Notes: generated by a model not told the origin, from the letters alone. A stretch of 64,000 nt of DNA from CAVQAH01 sp963784195 (GCA_963784195.1 CAWARA010000007.1:99038-163037); one strand, 5' to 3'. Numbered from the stretch's first letter, positions 20,379-30,075 are shown. Made by a program: numbers and translations.

Positions 20379-23087
20379 ATGCCCTTCCGGCGCATCCCCA
20401 TTCTCCTGGCCCTCGTGTTCCTGGCGACCAGCATCCCGGCCACAGCAGAGTTCTATACCGACTGGCTTTGGTATCAGGAAGTGGGGTATCAGCAGGTCTT
20501 CGTGCGCACGTTGTCGGCGCGCGGGACGATTGGGCTCGTCACCGGCGGGATCGTGCTGCTCTTCCTCTGGCTGAACCTTCGGCTGGCGTTGCGATCTCTT
20601 CGCCGCCGGGAGTTCACGATCTCGACGCCCGACGGCCCGCGCGTCATCAGCGTCGACTCCGGACGAATCCGATCAGTCATGTTCGCCGGTGCCCTGATCG
20701 CATCGGTCCTGATGGGGCTCTTTTCGGCGTCCAACTGGGAAACCTGGCTCTACTACCTGCACGCCGTGCCATTTGGCCGGCCAGATCCGATCCTCGGGCG
20801 CGACATCAGCTTCTATCTGTTCCAGCTTCCGCTCCTCGAACTGATCGAGGGTCTGGCGCTGATGACGGTGGTGCTCGGCTTCGCAGGAGTCGTAGCGGCC
20901 CATTTTGCGGCGGGCAACATCGCGTTCGATCCGATCAGCGGGGTTTTCACGAGCCGAGCCGCGCGGCAACAGCTGGCGTTCCTTGCCGCCGCGCTCCTGC
21001 TCGTCCTTGCGTTCGGGGCATGGCTGCGAGTCCCGCAGCAGCTGACATCAGTATCCGGCGTGGTCGCGGGCGCCTCCTACGCGGATGTCCATGCGAGGAT
21101 GCCGGCGGCGCGGCTGCTCCTGGTGGTCGCGGTGATTGGCGCCATGCTCGCAGCGTATCAGTCGATCGCGCGGCGGCTCTGGCCGATCGCGCTCGCTGTC
21201 GGTCTGTACGTCGTGACCGCAGTCGGTGGAAACATCTACGCCGCCATCATCCAGCGCTTCGTCGTCGCGCCCAACGAGCAGGTCCGCGAGACGCCGTACA
21301 TCACCCACAACATCAAGGGCACTCGCGAGGCGTTCGCGTTGGATCGGGTCGAAGAACGCAGCATGTCGGGTGAAGCGCGGCTGACGCGCGACGATCTCGA
21401 CCGCAACGCCGCCACGATCGAGAACGTGCCGTTGTGGAACCGTCAGCCACTCCTCGACACGTTCAGCCAGATCCAGGAAATCCGGACGTACTACGACTTC
21501 GTGTCAGTGGATAACGACCGCTACACGATCAACGGCAAGTACCGGCAGATCATGCTGTCGGCTCGCGAGCTGAACTCGGCGAGCCTGCCGAGCCGCACCT
21601 GGATCAACGAGCACCTGACATTCACGCACGGCTACGGCCTGACTCTCGGGCCCGTGAACGAAGTCACGCGCGAGGGACTGCCCGTGCTGTTCATTCGCGA
21701 CCTTCCACCGGTTTCGACCGTCGACCTCAAGGTCACCCAGCCGGCGATCTACTACGGCGAGCTGCCCAACAGTCACGTGTTCGTCAGGACGAAGACCGAG
21801 GAATTCGACTACCCCCGCGGCGACGACAACGTGTTCACGACCTATCAGGGTAACGGTGGCGTGCCGATGTCGAATCTGCTTCGCCGCCTGATGTTCGCGA
21901 TCCGGTTCCGATCGACGGACACGTTTTTCTCGCCGATGCTGACGCCCGACACGCGCGTGATGTTGCACCGGCGCATCCGCGAGCGCGCCCAGATGATCGC
22001 GCCGTTCCTCAGCTACGACCAGGATCCCTACCTGGCAATCTCCGATGGCCGTCTCGTGTGGGTCCAGGATTGCTACACGACGAGCAACCGCTATCCCTAT
22101 TCGACGTCGATCGGCGGACTGAACTACATCCGCAACTCCGTGAAGGTCATCATCGACGCGTATCACGGCACCACGACGTTCCATCTGCTCGATCCGAACG
22201 ATCCGGTGGCTGCGACGATCGGTCGGGTGTTTCCCGGCCTGCTGACGCCGCTCGACAAGATGCCGGAGGACCTGCGCACGCGTTTGCGGTATCCGCAGCT
22301 GATCTTCTCGATGCAGGCGGCGATGTACGCCACGTTCCACATGACCAACCCCGCGATCTTCTACAACCGCGAGGACCAGTGGGAGGTTCCGTCGTTCGAG
22401 GTCAACAACCAGTCCGAGCGGATGGAGCCGTACTACACGATCATGAAACTGCCGGGTGAGCAGGGGCCGGAGTTCATCCAGATGCTGCCCTTCACCCCGC
22501 GCCAGAAGGACAACCTGGCTGCGTGGATGGTCGCGCGCAGCGATGGTGAACATTACGGCAAGCTGGTCGCCTTCCAGTTCCCGAAGCAAACGGTCATCTT
22601 CGGCCCGCGTCAGGTCGCCGCACGCATCAGCCAGGATCAGGTGATCGCGCCGCAGATCACGCTGTGGAACCAGCAGGGTTCGGAGGTCATCCAGGGCACG
22701 TTGCTCGTCATTCCAATCGAGGAATCACTCATCTACATCCGTCCGCTGTATCTCAGAGCGGCCGGTGGGAAGATCCCCGAGCTCAAGCGGGTCATCGTCG
22801 CCTACCAGAACCAGATCGTGATGGAAGAAACGCTGGACGAGGCGCTGTCGCGCCTGTTCCCGGGTGGCCGCCCGCGCGCCGAACAAGTGCCGGCCGTTCC
22901 CGTTGGCCCGACGCCGCCAGGGCAGGTCGAGGAGCCACGCACCGATGCGTCGGCGCTCGCAGCCGAGGCACGAGCCCACTACGATCGCGCGATGAAGGCG
23001 CAGCGCGAGGGCAACTGGGCGCTTTACGGTGAAGAGATCAAGCGGCTGGGAGAGGTGCTCGAGAAGCTGTCGCGGCAGCGTCAGTAG
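20379..23087 (+). CDS. UPF0182 (COG1615) family large membrane protein
   Basis: 902 residues. The N-terminal third holds about seven hydrophobic segments, starting MPFRRIPILLALVFLATSIP. The long soluble region has family signatures: RFVVAPNEQVRETPYITHNI, RTYYDFVSVDNDRYTI and AIYYGELPNSHVFVRT. UPF0182 proteins are widespread in Actinobacteria, Cyanobacteria and Acidobacteriota and have no assigned function. A short charged tail (ALAAEARAHYDRAMKAQREG) may form a coiled coil. ATG 20379 is the only sensible start, at the first hydrophobic segment. It converges with the LIC_10091-like gene across a shared hairpin. Confidence 0.9.
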   Translation: MPFRRIPILLALVFLATSIPATAEFYTDWLWYQEVGYQQVFVRTLSARGTIGLVTGGIVLLFLWLNLRLALRSLRRREFTISTPDGPRVISVDSGRIRSVMFAGALIASVLMGLFSASNWETWLYYLHAVPFGRPDPILGRDISFYLFQLPLLELIEGLALMTVVLGFAGVVAAHFAAGNIAFDPISGVFTSRAARQQLAFLAAALLLVLAFGAWLRVPQQLTSVSGVVAGASYADVHARMPAARLLLVVAVIGAMLAAYQSIARRLWPIALAVGLYVVTAVGGNIYAAIIQRFVVAPNEQVRETPYITHNIKGTREAFALDRVEERSMSGEARLTRDDLDRNAATIENVPLWNRQPLLDTFSQIQEIRTYYDFVSVDNDRYTINGKYRQIMLSARELNSASLPSRTWINEHLTFTHGYGLTLGPVNEVTREGLPVLFIRDLPPVSTVDLKVTQPAIYYGELPNSHVFVRTKTEEFDYPRGDDNVFTTYQGNGGVPMSNLLRRLMFAIRFRSTDTFFSPMLTPDTRVMLHRRIRERAQMIAPFLSYDQDPYLAISDGRLVWVQDCYTTSNRYPYSTSIGGLNYIRNSVKVIIDAYHGTTTFHLLDPNDPVAATIGRVFPGLLTPLDKMPEDLRTRLRYPQLIFSMQAAMYATFHMTNPAIFYNREDQWEVPSFEVNNQSERMEPYYTIMKLPGEQGPEFIQMLPFTPRQKDNLAAWMVARSDGEHYGKLVAFQFPKQTVIFGPRQVAARISQDQVIAPQITLWNQQGSEVIQGTLLVIPIEESLIYIRPLYLRAAGGKIPELKRVIVAYQNQIVMEETLDEALSRLFPGGRPRAEQVPAVPVGPTPPGQVEEPRTDASALAAEARAHYDRAMKAQREGNWALYGEEIKRLGEVLEKLSRQRQ

Positions 23088-23102
23088 CGCGGGACGCGCT
23101 AC
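23084..23102. terminator. Compact bidirectional hairpin between convergent genes
   Basis: Perfect 8 bp stem (gtagcgcg at 23084-23091, cgcgctac at 23095-23102) with a 3-base loop. It overlaps the stop codons of both convergent genes. No T-run follows on either side, so intrinsic termination is possible but unproven. Confidence 0.5.
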
Positions 23103-24178
23103 TGGCTGACGCAGTTCTTGACCTCGGTCGCCATGTTGCCGAGCTGGGAATCAAGGCCGACGCCGCGTCCATACATGCCGTTGCGGATCGAGCGGATGAA
23201 CGTGCTCGTGCGATCCAGGGGAAGCATCGCGACGTTCCCGCAGAACGCCGGCCAGCGCCCCTCGCGTGTCAGATACTGCTCCACGTTCGACAGATAGAAC
23301 GCGGAGACCAGCGCGTCACGTTCCTTCAGGTACTTGCCGAGCGATCGCAGCGCCTTGTAGCCGGCAAAGTCACCGACGATCGGCACCAGCAGGTTCTTCA
23401 CGTGCAGGTCCCTCAGGAACCGGAAGTTCTCTTCTGACGCCAAAAATCCCCGCAACTGACCCTTCCCGTCGTCAGCCACCATCAGGTCGTAATACGTCGG
23501 CGCGTCGCGGAATCCCCGGCCGCCTGTCGACGACCAGTACCGGATCACCGGGCCGTGCCAGTAGAACGCGTGGTAGACGTACTCGATGCCTTTCAGATCC
23601 TCCACCGACAGCGGCAGCTTGCGCTTCTTGAGCAGGTGGTTCTGGATGTCGAGCAGGTTCTGCTTGTAGAGCACCTCGCTCGTATCGATCTTCGCGAAGG
23701 CCGCGAAGATATCTCGAACCGTCGGCTGCCCGTCGAGCCCGTCCGGCCTTGGTTTCGAGAACAGCCGCGACACGAACTCCACCCGGTCCTTCGACAGCTC
23801 GAACAGCGCCTTGTACATCAGGTGCAGCTGCAGGTTTCCGCGACGGACGTCGACGATGAAGGCCATGCGCGGCCTGAGGGCGGTGATGTAGGTGAAGTTC
23901 TGTTCGGGGCCGACGCCGAGATACACCCGGTCCGTGCGCGCCGTGTGCACGAGATCCGGGATCACATACTGCAGGAAGATTTCGTTGGAGAGCAGGTTGT
24001 CGGATCGGAAGCTGCCGTTCGGCTCGGAGAGGTCGCTGCTCAGACTCCAGAACTGACGATCCGTCAGCTTTGCCGGTAGCTTCGCGGCATCTGCTTTGAC
24101 GTCAGGCTGACGGGTCAGACCCCCTACGCAGAGCGTGAGGAGGATGCCGACGAGCAGAAGAGAATGGCGTCTCGTCAT
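23099..24178 (-). CDS. LIC_10091-like secreted protein of unknown function
   Basis: 359 residues with a signal peptide (MTRRHSLLLVGILLTLCVGG). The conserved core SNEIFLQYVIPDL, VYLGVGPEQNFTYITAL and MAFIVDVRRGNLQLHLMYKA matches what I know as the LIC_10091 family, a methyltransferase-like fold first named in Leptospira. LGVGPEQNFTY sits where a SAM-binding loop would lie, but activity is not established and the export signal is odd for a methyltransferase. It is convergent with UPF0182 and no operon partner is apparent. Confidence 0.65.
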   Translation of the reverse strand: MTRRHSLLLVGILLTLCVGGLTRQPDVKADAAKLPAKLTDRQFWSLSSDLSEPNGSFRSDNLLSNEIFLQYVIPDLVHTARTDRVYLGVGPEQNFTYITALRPRMAFIVDVRRGNLQLHLMYKALFELSKDRVEFVSRLFSKPRPDGLDGQPTVRDIFAAFAKIDTSEVLYKQNLLDIQNHLLKKRKLPLSVEDLKGIEYVYHAFYWHGPVIRYWSSTGGRGFRDAPTYYDLMVADDGKGQLRGFLASEENFRFLRDLHVKNLLVPIVGDFAGYKALRSLGKYLKERDALVSAFYLSNVEQYLTREGRWPAFCGNVAMLPLDRTSTFIRSIRNGMYGRGVGLDSQLGNMATEVKNCVSQ

Positions 24179-24277
24179 GCAACCTGCCGACCTGAAGCCT
24201 GCCGCGCCGAAGCCTTAGGGCGAAGGCGGGCCTAACCGTGATAGCGATTCTCGCCGCCGCATGGATTCCTGTCAATT

Positions 24278-24310
24278 CTCGTAACGTCCGGCTTTAGCCG
24301 GACCTCCGTT
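24278..24310. repeat. TCCGGCTTTAGCCGGA hairpin repeat, copy 1
   Basis: Unit containing gtccggctttagccggac followed by ctccgtt. The core is a 6 bp stem around ctttag. A second copy is at 24380-24412 in the same orientation, in a stretch (24179-24437) without genes. Confidence 0.7.
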
Positions 24311-24379
24311 AATCGTCTCGGGGCTCCGGACTCGGGACTCGTAGCTCGCGGCTTTCAAACTAGAATTCCGGCCGTTCGT

Positions 24380-24412
24380 CTCGTAGCGTCCGGCTTTAGC
24401 CGGACCTCCGTT
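24380..24412. repeat. TCCGGCTTTAGCCGGA hairpin repeat, copy 2
   Basis: Same unit as 24278-24310 with one difference (cgtagcg versus cgtaacg). The two copies are 102 bp apart. Confidence 0.7.
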
Positions 24413-24436
24413 CACCGCGCTCGATAGCATCCTCAC

Positions 24437-24690
24437 GTCACGACGCGCGAGTTCGAGTCGGCCGTTCGCTCCGGAAACCGCTCCGCAGGCCGGAAAACTG
24501 CTGCTCCGGCTTACCGTCGTCAGAACGCGTCCGCCTTCGCTCGCGATGAAAGCAACGCGAGCTTCGGCGCGACCTCGCCGTAGCCTTGGCGGAGGCGGGT
24601 CGCAGGCCTGCGCAGCAGTTTTCGTGAACGTGACGGCCTGCTCCGCATCGTTTCCTCCGCGAACGGCCGACTCGCTTTCGCGCGGTGTCC
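24437..24690. repeat. Palindromic interspersed repeat family B, copy 1 (inside the PadR 3' end)
   Basis: Bounded by gagtcggccgttcgctcc at the left and gcgaacggccgactcgc at the right, with inner arms gaaaactgctgctccgg and gcgcagcagttttcgtg. It is an inverted relative of 25250-25455 and also matches 55385-55600. The PadR reading frame runs into it, suggesting the repeat replaced the original gene end. Confidence 0.75.
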
Positions 24691-25039
24691 GAAACCCGAT
24701 CGAGAATCTCCGTCACGCAGTCTGCAATACCCGCTGGATCGCTGGCGATCAACCGATCGAACTCGAGCCGCTCGGCCGCCAGGTGTTTCTTCCCCGTCGC
24801 GTCAGCGTGTAATACCGCGCCCGGCGATTGTTCTCCGACGGCGCCCATTCGGCCTTGACGTAATCGTTCAGCACCAGGCGCTGCAAAGCTGGAGACAGCG
24901 AGCTCTCCCCGATCTGCAGCACGTCCTTCGAAATGTCGCGCAACCGCTGCGCGATGCCGTAGCCGTGCATCGAGCCGGTCGCGAGCACGCGCAGGATCAG
25001 CATCTCTAGTGTGCCTGGCAATAGTCTGGGGGCTTTCAT
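24438..25039 (-). pseudogene. PadR-family transcriptional regulator, frameshifted, end overwritten by a repeat
   Basis: Starts at ATG 25039 (MKAPRLLPGTLEMLILRVLA). The winged-helix region follows: GSMHGYGIAQRLRDIS, SSLSPALQRLVLNDYV and RARYYTLTRRG, which is the PadR signature. At 24790-24795 one base appears to be missing in a G-run (minus strand), so the expected RRG-KKHLAAERLEFDRLIA continues in another frame. After SDTARK (about 24680) the frame enters family-B repeat DNA and would add about 80 repeat-encoded residues. PadR proteins of this type usually repress neighbouring membrane or efflux genes; none lies adjacent here. Confidence 0.75.
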
Positions 25040-25044
25040 GAATC

Positions 25045-25160
25045 TCGTCTCTGCCGTGGTTCGTGGTCCGTAGTTAGTTGTTCGTCGCTCGTAGCTCGTA
25101 ACCATCCCTTCGGCTCTTCGAGCGACGAGCGACGAGCCACGAACTACGGATCACGAGTCA
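25045..25160. repeat. ACGAACCACG-type repeat array
   Basis: Units such as ggttcgtggtccgtagtt and cgacgagcgacgagccacg upstream of the PadR remnant. Two arms face each other and could form an imperfect hairpin around 25100. No promoter is clear in it. Confidence 0.55.
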
Positions 25161-25249
25161 TACCGCTTCCATCGTCATCCGAGGGGAAATACAACTAGTG
25201 AGGGGAAGATCAACAGGGACGGGCCGCTCGAGCCGATTTTCTTCAAGCG

Positions 25250-25455
25250 CGCCAAGCCGAGTCGGCCGTTCGCGGAGGAAACGATGCGGAGCAGGCCGTA
25301 ACGATCACGAAAACTGCTGCGCAGGCCTGCGACAGGCGGCGCGAGCCTTAATGGTCGCGCCGCGCGTTCGGACGACGGTAAGCCGGAGCAGCAGTTTTCC
25401 GGCCTGCGGAGCGGTTTCCGGAGCGAACGGTCGGCTCGGTCCCGCGCGTTCCGGC
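25250..25455. repeat. Palindromic interspersed repeat family B, copy 2
   Basis: Inverted relative of 24437-24690. Left end gagtcggccgttcgcgga, inner arms cgaaaactgctgcgca and agcagcagttttccgg, right end gcgaacggtcggctcgg. The two copies bracket the PadR remnant in opposite orientation. Confidence 0.75.
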
Positions 25456-25485
25456 AGAACGCTTCGACGTAGCACTGTGGTTAAC

Positions 25486-27399
25486 CTAACGGACCACGCG
25501 CAGCGGCACGAGCGCTTCGGCGCGCTCGTCGGCGTGGACCGCCTCGATTGACAGCAGGAACTCCCCGCGCGCGATCGTCGACAGTGGCAGATCGATCTCG
25601 TACCCGCCGGCGGGATTCGTATCCACGCGGAGCGTCGTCAGCGGCGCGCCCTTGCGCGTCATGAACCGGCCGACGATCGTCGCGGCACCGCTGTTCGTGC
25701 CATGCACGGCGAAGCGAACGAGCAGACGTTCGTTGCGACCGAACTCGCGGGCGGCGGACGGCGCCGGCGTCGGATCTTCCTTCGCCGCGCGCCATTCGAG
25801 CGGACCCCTGGTGCTGACGACGACGGGCGAGGTTATCCAGAGAGCGCCTGCAGCGGGATCGGGGACCGTAATCGTGCGCTTGTCGCGATCGATGATCTCG
25901 CCGGTGTGGTCGCGAGCGGTAATCGTCAACTCGAGCTTTCCGGGGGACGCCTCGAAGCTGACGCCTTCGGCGTCAACAGGTCCATCGAACGCCTGGCCCG
26001 ACTCCCCCGTCGCGACGACCGAGACCGTCTCCGCGATCGCACCTTTCTGATCCGGCGCCTGCTCGCGTGGTTCCCAGGCAAGGTTGACCGCCGCGCGGCC
26101 GTTGCCGCTGACGCCGGTGCCGACCCAGAAGTCGATGCTTCGGCGCGACACGGGCGGCGGCAGCTGAGACAGCGCCGACTCGATCGCCGGCGGAAGCTTC
26201 GCCTCGGCGACCGCCTTCTCCGCGCGCGTCATGTCGGCCACGCTTGGCGCCCAGTAGCCGTTTCGCGCACGGACTTCGAGTCCCGACTTCTTCACTCTCA
26301 CTTTGATCTTGTGGTACTTCCCGTCGAACCGCTGCTGCGGCGGCGAGTAGCCGATCAGATAGTAGGCGCTCGATTGCGTCACGACCCGATTCAGCGCGCG
26401 GCGATAGTCGTTCGAGTTGAAGTACTCGCCGCCGGTGTCGATCGCCAGCGACTCGAGCATGTCGAACGGCGACCAGCGCATCCGGTTCACCGACATGCCG
26501 AGCGGATTGATCGAGTAGAACGCCGCATTGCTGTCGTTGGAGGCGCGAATCAGGTCCTGAAACAGCGACCGCTCGTCGTCTCGACGGAGGCCGCGCATGC
26601 CCTGACTGAGGAGCACGATCGCCTTGCGTCCCTGGCGGAGGGAGCCAAGCCACACCGCCGCAGCTTTGAGTGCAGAGATCGAGACCTCCGATCGGAGCTT
26701 CTCGATGTCGCCCATGTGATACAGGTGCGATTCCTCGAGGGCGCTGCGCGCTGGAAGGTATTCGCCCAGCCGTCCGCGGAACTTCCGGATTTCTTCAGTG
26801 AGCTGCAGCCGATCGCGCGTGAAGCGAATCGCTTCCGTCGGCGTCAGCGGATCCATGAACGCGACGAGGTCTTTCGGTCCAAAGGCTTCCCTGACGAACT
26901 TCGTCAGATATTCCTTGGCCTGCAGCGTCGGTTGAAGGCGACCGATGTGGTACTCGTCCCAGAAGATCAGAAAGACCCGCACGTCGTCTCGCGCCGCTTC
27001 GGCCGCGGCGTGCGAAGGCGAGCGAATCGGCAGCGACAGCTCGTCACCCTCGTCAGGGTGACCGGTCACCGCCACATACTTGAACGAGGTGATCGGCTGC
27101 AGGACGTCGTCTTCGGTCACCTCGAAGTCGTCGGCGGTGAGCGTCGAGTGCGGCAACCCCTTGCGGTCGAGAACGGTGACGTCCACACGCACGACGTCGG
27201 TGCCCGTCCGGAATGTGGGCGTCGGCTGCTGTTGATCGGCAGGCGGCTTTGTGGCGGGTGGTTGCGTCGCCGGCGGCTGGGTCGCCGGTGGCTGACCGGC
27301 CGGCGGCTGCTGATCGCGCGCGAGCAGGCTGACGCCCGCGACTAGTGCTACGAACAGCAGTGCGACGCCGCAGACGCGACGCCACGATCGCTCGACCAT
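25486..27399 (-). CDS. VWFA-related Acidobacterial domain secreted protein
   Basis: 637 residues. A signal peptide (WRRVCGVALLFVALVAGVSL) is followed by a low-complexity stretch of PPATQ-like repeats. The mature part has the family pattern: VVRVDVTVLDRKGLPHSTLT, a VWA-like sheet (VRVFLIFWDEYHIG; KAIVLLSQGMRGL) and SAYYLIGYSPPQQRFDGKYH, then Ig-like segments to the end. Acidobacterial VWFA-related proteins are very numerous in this phylum and are thought to be surface or periplasmic adhesion/interaction proteins; no partner is indicated here. MVERSW at 27399 is the start that keeps the signal peptide intact. Confidence 0.85.
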   Translation of the reverse strand: MVERSWRRVCGVALLFVALVAGVSLLARDQQPPAGQPPATQPPATQPPATKPPADQQQPTPTFRTGTDVVRVDVTVLDRKGLPHSTLTADDFEVTEDDVLQPITSFKYVAVTGHPDEGDELSLPIRSPSHAAAEAARDDVRVFLIFWDEYHIGRLQPTLQAKEYLTKFVREAFGPKDLVAFMDPLTPTEAIRFTRDRLQLTEEIRKFRGRLGEYLPARSALEESHLYHMGDIEKLRSEVSISALKAAAVWLGSLRQGRKAIVLLSQGMRGLRRDDERSLFQDLIRASNDSNAAFYSINPLGMSVNRMRWSPFDMLESLAIDTGGEYFNSNDYRRALNRVVTQSSAYYLIGYSPPQQRFDGKYHKIKVRVKKSGLEVRARNGYWAPSVADMTRAEKAVAEAKLPPAIESALSQLPPPVSRRSIDFWVGTGVSGNGRAAVNLAWEPREQAPDQKGAIAETVSVVATGESGQAFDGPVDAEGVSFEASPGKLELTITARDHTGEIIDRDKRTITVPDPAAGALWITSPVVVSTRGPLEWRAAKEDPTPAPSAAREFGRNERLLVRFAVHGTNSGAATIVGRFMTRKGAPLTTLRVDTNPAGGYEIDLPLSTIARGEFLLSIEAVHADERAEALVPLRVVR

Positions 27400-27469
27400 A
27401 AGGGGTCACCCAAGGGCGTTGGCCGGATCATTGTCCTACGTTGGAGGGCGATTTCCCAAGTTCGGGGCT

Positions 27470-27620
27470 CGGGACTCGTGGTTCGTGGTTCGTGGTTCGT
27501 AGCTCGACGGCTCGAGATGCACGAGGGCTGCTGTGGCCTAGCAGCCGGCGCCCGGTCCGAGAGAACCTGAAAACAACCCAGACGTATCGACGAGACACGG
27601 ACCACGAGCCACGAACCACG
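27470..27620. repeat. ACGAACCACG-type repeat array
   Basis: gtggttcgtggttcgtggtt near 27480 faces cacggaccacgagccacgaa near 27600, so the element can fold on itself. It lies in the 27400-27996 gap, where I see no gene. Confidence 0.6.
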
Positions 27621-27907
27621 GCGATCGCGTCTGCCCCAGCCTAGACAATCGTCATCACCACATGCGGTTTCCGCGCGCCCGAGTCCCGAGTCCCGAGCCC
27701 CGAGCCCCGACCCCAACGGCCTATAACTGGCCATTTTCCACGCGTAACCCCGCCGTGAAACAGTTCAGGCATGAGTGTTGTAGTTCTGGTTGTCGCTCCC
27801 ATATGACAACGACCTCGCGCACACTCGAAAACATCGTCTGGGGCGGCTAGCCCCCGCACTCGCGGCTCCCGATTAGGCTCCCCTTACCGTTTGTTCTCTT
27901 CTTGCTA

Positions 27908-27942
27908 ACGGCGGCCTCATGATTTCCATGAGCGTCCGCCGT
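27908..27942. promoter_or_regulatory. Leader hairpin upstream of the FAD monooxygenase gene
   Basis: acggcgg (27908) pairs with ccgccgt (27936), with an inner ctcatg/catgag pair. It is a strong stem about 55 bp before the ATG. It could be an attenuator, an operator or the end of an upstream transcript. A good ribosome binding site (aaggagcacc) follows directly before ATG 27997. Confidence 0.4.
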
Positions 27943-27996
27943 ATTTTGCTCCGAACGCTGTCATCAGACCTCTGACCAGACGGCCCAAGGAGCACC

Positions 27997-29403
27997 ATGC
28001 ACGTCCCACCGCCAGGCATCTTCCAGGGTAACCACGCAATCATCATCGGCTCCAGCATCTCCGGGTTGCTGGCGGCCCGCGTCCTCGCGGCGCACTTCGA
28101 TCGCGTCACTGTGTTCGATCGCGACATGCTTCCCGGAACGTCCGAAAACCGATTAGGTGTTCCGCAGGGCCGTCATGGTCACGGTCTGCTGGCGAGCGGC
28201 CTCAACGGCCTGAAGCGGCTGTTCCCGTCGCTCGAGCGCGAGTTGCTCGACGCGGGGGCCGTTCCCGGCGACGTGATCGGCAGCGTGCGCTGGTTCCAGC
28301 ACGGGTACTACAAAGCGCGCTTCCAGAGCGGACTCCCCGGTCTGCTCCTCAGCCGCCCGCTCCTGGAAACATCGATCCGCCGTCAGGTCAAGCACCTGCC
28401 GAACGTTCGCATCGTCGACCACAATCACGTGCTCGGCCTGATCGCAGAGAGCGGACGCGTCACCGGCATTCGCGTGCAACGCGACACCGGCGAGACGTCG
28501 CATGTGATGGCGGACCTCGTCGTCGACGCCACCGGCCGCAGTTCGCGCTCGCCGGAATGGCTCGAATCGCTCGGTTTCCCCAAGCCGGATGTCGAGGAAG
28601 TCAAAATCGATCTCGGATACACCAGCCGCGTCTACCGTCGCCGCGCCGGCGATCTCGCCGGCGACATGGGAGCGATCCTCGCGCCGATGCCGCCCGACCA
28701 GACGCGCGTCGGGTTCATGCTGGCGATGGAAGGATCGCGATGGATGGTTACGATTGGCGGATGGCTCGGCAGTCACGCGCCGACCGACCCGGAGGGCTAC
28801 ACCGAGTTCGCGCGCTCGCTCGCGCGGCCTGATATCTACGACGTGATCAAGGATGCTGAACCGGTAACCGACCCCGTCAAGTTCGTGTTCCCGTCGAACC
28901 TGCGCCGCCGCTACGATCGGCTCACGCGTTTCCCGAACAACTTCCTCGTGATGGGCGACGCGGTCTGCAGTTTCAACCCGCTCTACGGTCAGGGCATGAG
29001 CGTCGCGACGCTCGAAGCGCTCGCGCTCGACGAATGCCTGAGCACGATGTCGTCCCCCGATCGCGTATGGCGTCCATTCTTCAAGGCCGCCGCCAAGGTC
29101 ATCGAGACGCCGTGGACCATTGCCGCCGGCAGCGACTTCGCGTTTACGGGCGTAACCGGGCCACGACCGGCCGGCACCAGCGCCGTCAATTGGTATCTCA
29201 GCCGGGTCCACAAGGCCGCATCCGTCGATCGGCACGTCTGCCGATCGTTCTTCGACGTGGCCAATCTCCTCCGCCCGGCAACGACGCTGTTCGCCCCGTC
29301 GGTCGTGGCCCGCGTGGCGCGAGTGTGCATGGCGCCCGAACCGCGGGTCAGTTCGACTGGAGTTCGGCTCGATTCAAAGGGCCGGCTGATCGAGACGACG
29401 TAG
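27997..29403 (+). CDS. FAD-dependent monooxygenase (PHBH-fold)
   Basis: 468 residues. N-terminal FAD-binding IIIGSSISGLLAARVLA is a GxGxxG variant (GSSISG). VVDATGRSSRSPEWLE is the DG-type motif region, and FLVMGDAVCSFNPLYGQGM is the second FAD motif with the GD pair. The fold is that of flavoprotein hydroxylases and epoxidases. The C-terminal region ends without a membrane anchor. The ribosome binding site AAGGAG precedes ATG 27997 at good spacing. The substrate is unknown: the gene stands alone between repeats, 3.3 kb before the NRPS locus, so a tailoring role there is possible but unsupported. Confidence 0.85.
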   Translation: MHVPPPGIFQGNHAIIIGSSISGLLAARVLAAHFDRVTVFDRDMLPGTSENRLGVPQGRHGHGLLASGLNGLKRLFPSLERELLDAGAVPGDVIGSVRWFQHGYYKARFQSGLPGLLLSRPLLETSIRRQVKHLPNVRIVDHNHVLGLIAESGRVTGIRVQRDTGETSHVMADLVVDATGRSSRSPEWLESLGFPKPDVEEVKIDLGYTSRVYRRRAGDLAGDMGAILAPMPPDQTRVGFMLAMEGSRWMVTIGGWLGSHAPTDPEGYTEFARSLARPDIYDVIKDAEPVTDPVKFVFPSNLRRRYDRLTRFPNNFLVMGDAVCSFNPLYGQGMSVATLEALALDECLSTMSSPDRVWRPFFKAAAKVIETPWTIAAGSDFAFTGVTGPRPAGTSAVNWYLSRVHKAASVDRHVCRSFFDVANLLRPATTLFAPSVVARVARVCMAPEPRVSSTGVRLDSKGRLIETT

Positions 29404-29498
29404 AGGATCTGTCAATTCCCAAACTCCAACTCCCAACTCCCAAGGCACCTGTTTCGCGCGATGTGGCAGGTCTTGGGAGCAGACTTGAATGCGATCTC

Positions 29499-29780
29499 GT
29501 TAGCGGGTCGACTTTGCGCCGGAGCATGTCGGCCCGTGGCGCGATGCGGCCAGCGCGCAGCGTCAGTTCGAAAAATGCACCGCAGGCGCTGCCTGCCGCG
29601 AAGGCACCGATTCGCCACTGACGCGCGGAGCACCCGGTTGCCCAACTGATTGCGCACCGGCGCGCGGAGCCACCCGAGCCGGAGCGGGCATCGTAAGTCC
29701 ATCGCCGGAGGTGCATTTTTCCGCGCGTCCGGCCGAGGCGCCGCGGGCCGACATGCTTCGGCGCAAAGTGAGCCGCTAAC
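29499..29780. repeat. Palindromic interspersed repeat family A, copy 2
   Basis: 282 bp, from gttagcgggtcgactttgcg to gcgcaaagtgagccgctaac. Same internal plan as copy 1. The stretch 29404-30457 contains only this, family-C sequence and unassigned DNA. Confidence 0.85.
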
Positions 29781-29854
29781 CACGGTGTGTTGGGACACCG
29801 ATGTGGCTCGGCGGCGTCGAAGTCGTATCCATCGACTTGAGCGCTTGAGCCGTG

Positions 29855-30075
29855 TCGGCCGTTCGCAGCGGAAACCGCTCCGCAGGCCGTGCTGATCCAC
29901 GCTCACCTGATAACCCCAGGCGCATCGGTGCGCCTGGCGGATGTCGCCCAACGGCATTTCCTACTCGCCGCGCCAGCGAGCGAAGCGAAGAGTATGAGAT
30001 GCGACCGCTTTCCCGGAACGCGGAGCGGCGCCCGCAGGCGAAGGCATGACCGATTCGGCTCGGCGGCGTCTGAGC
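29855..30075. repeat. Interspersed repeat family C, copy 2
   Basis: Contains ggcgcatcggtgcgcc and is the inverted relative of about 55060-55220 over some 150 bp, including the segment with gaacgcggagcggcgcccgc. Its left edge (gccgttcgcagcggaaaccg) matches a family-B end, so B and C may be parts of one composite element. Confidence 0.6.

Noticed and set aside
27908..27942. Riboswitch upstream of the FAD monooxygenase
   Set aside because: Only a single hairpin with no conserved riboswitch core; noted as a plain leader hairpin.
27997..29403. FAD monooxygenase as part of the NRPS cluster
   Set aside because: It lies outside the left repeat block with a sigma/anti-sigma pair and repeats in between; no evidence of co-regulation.
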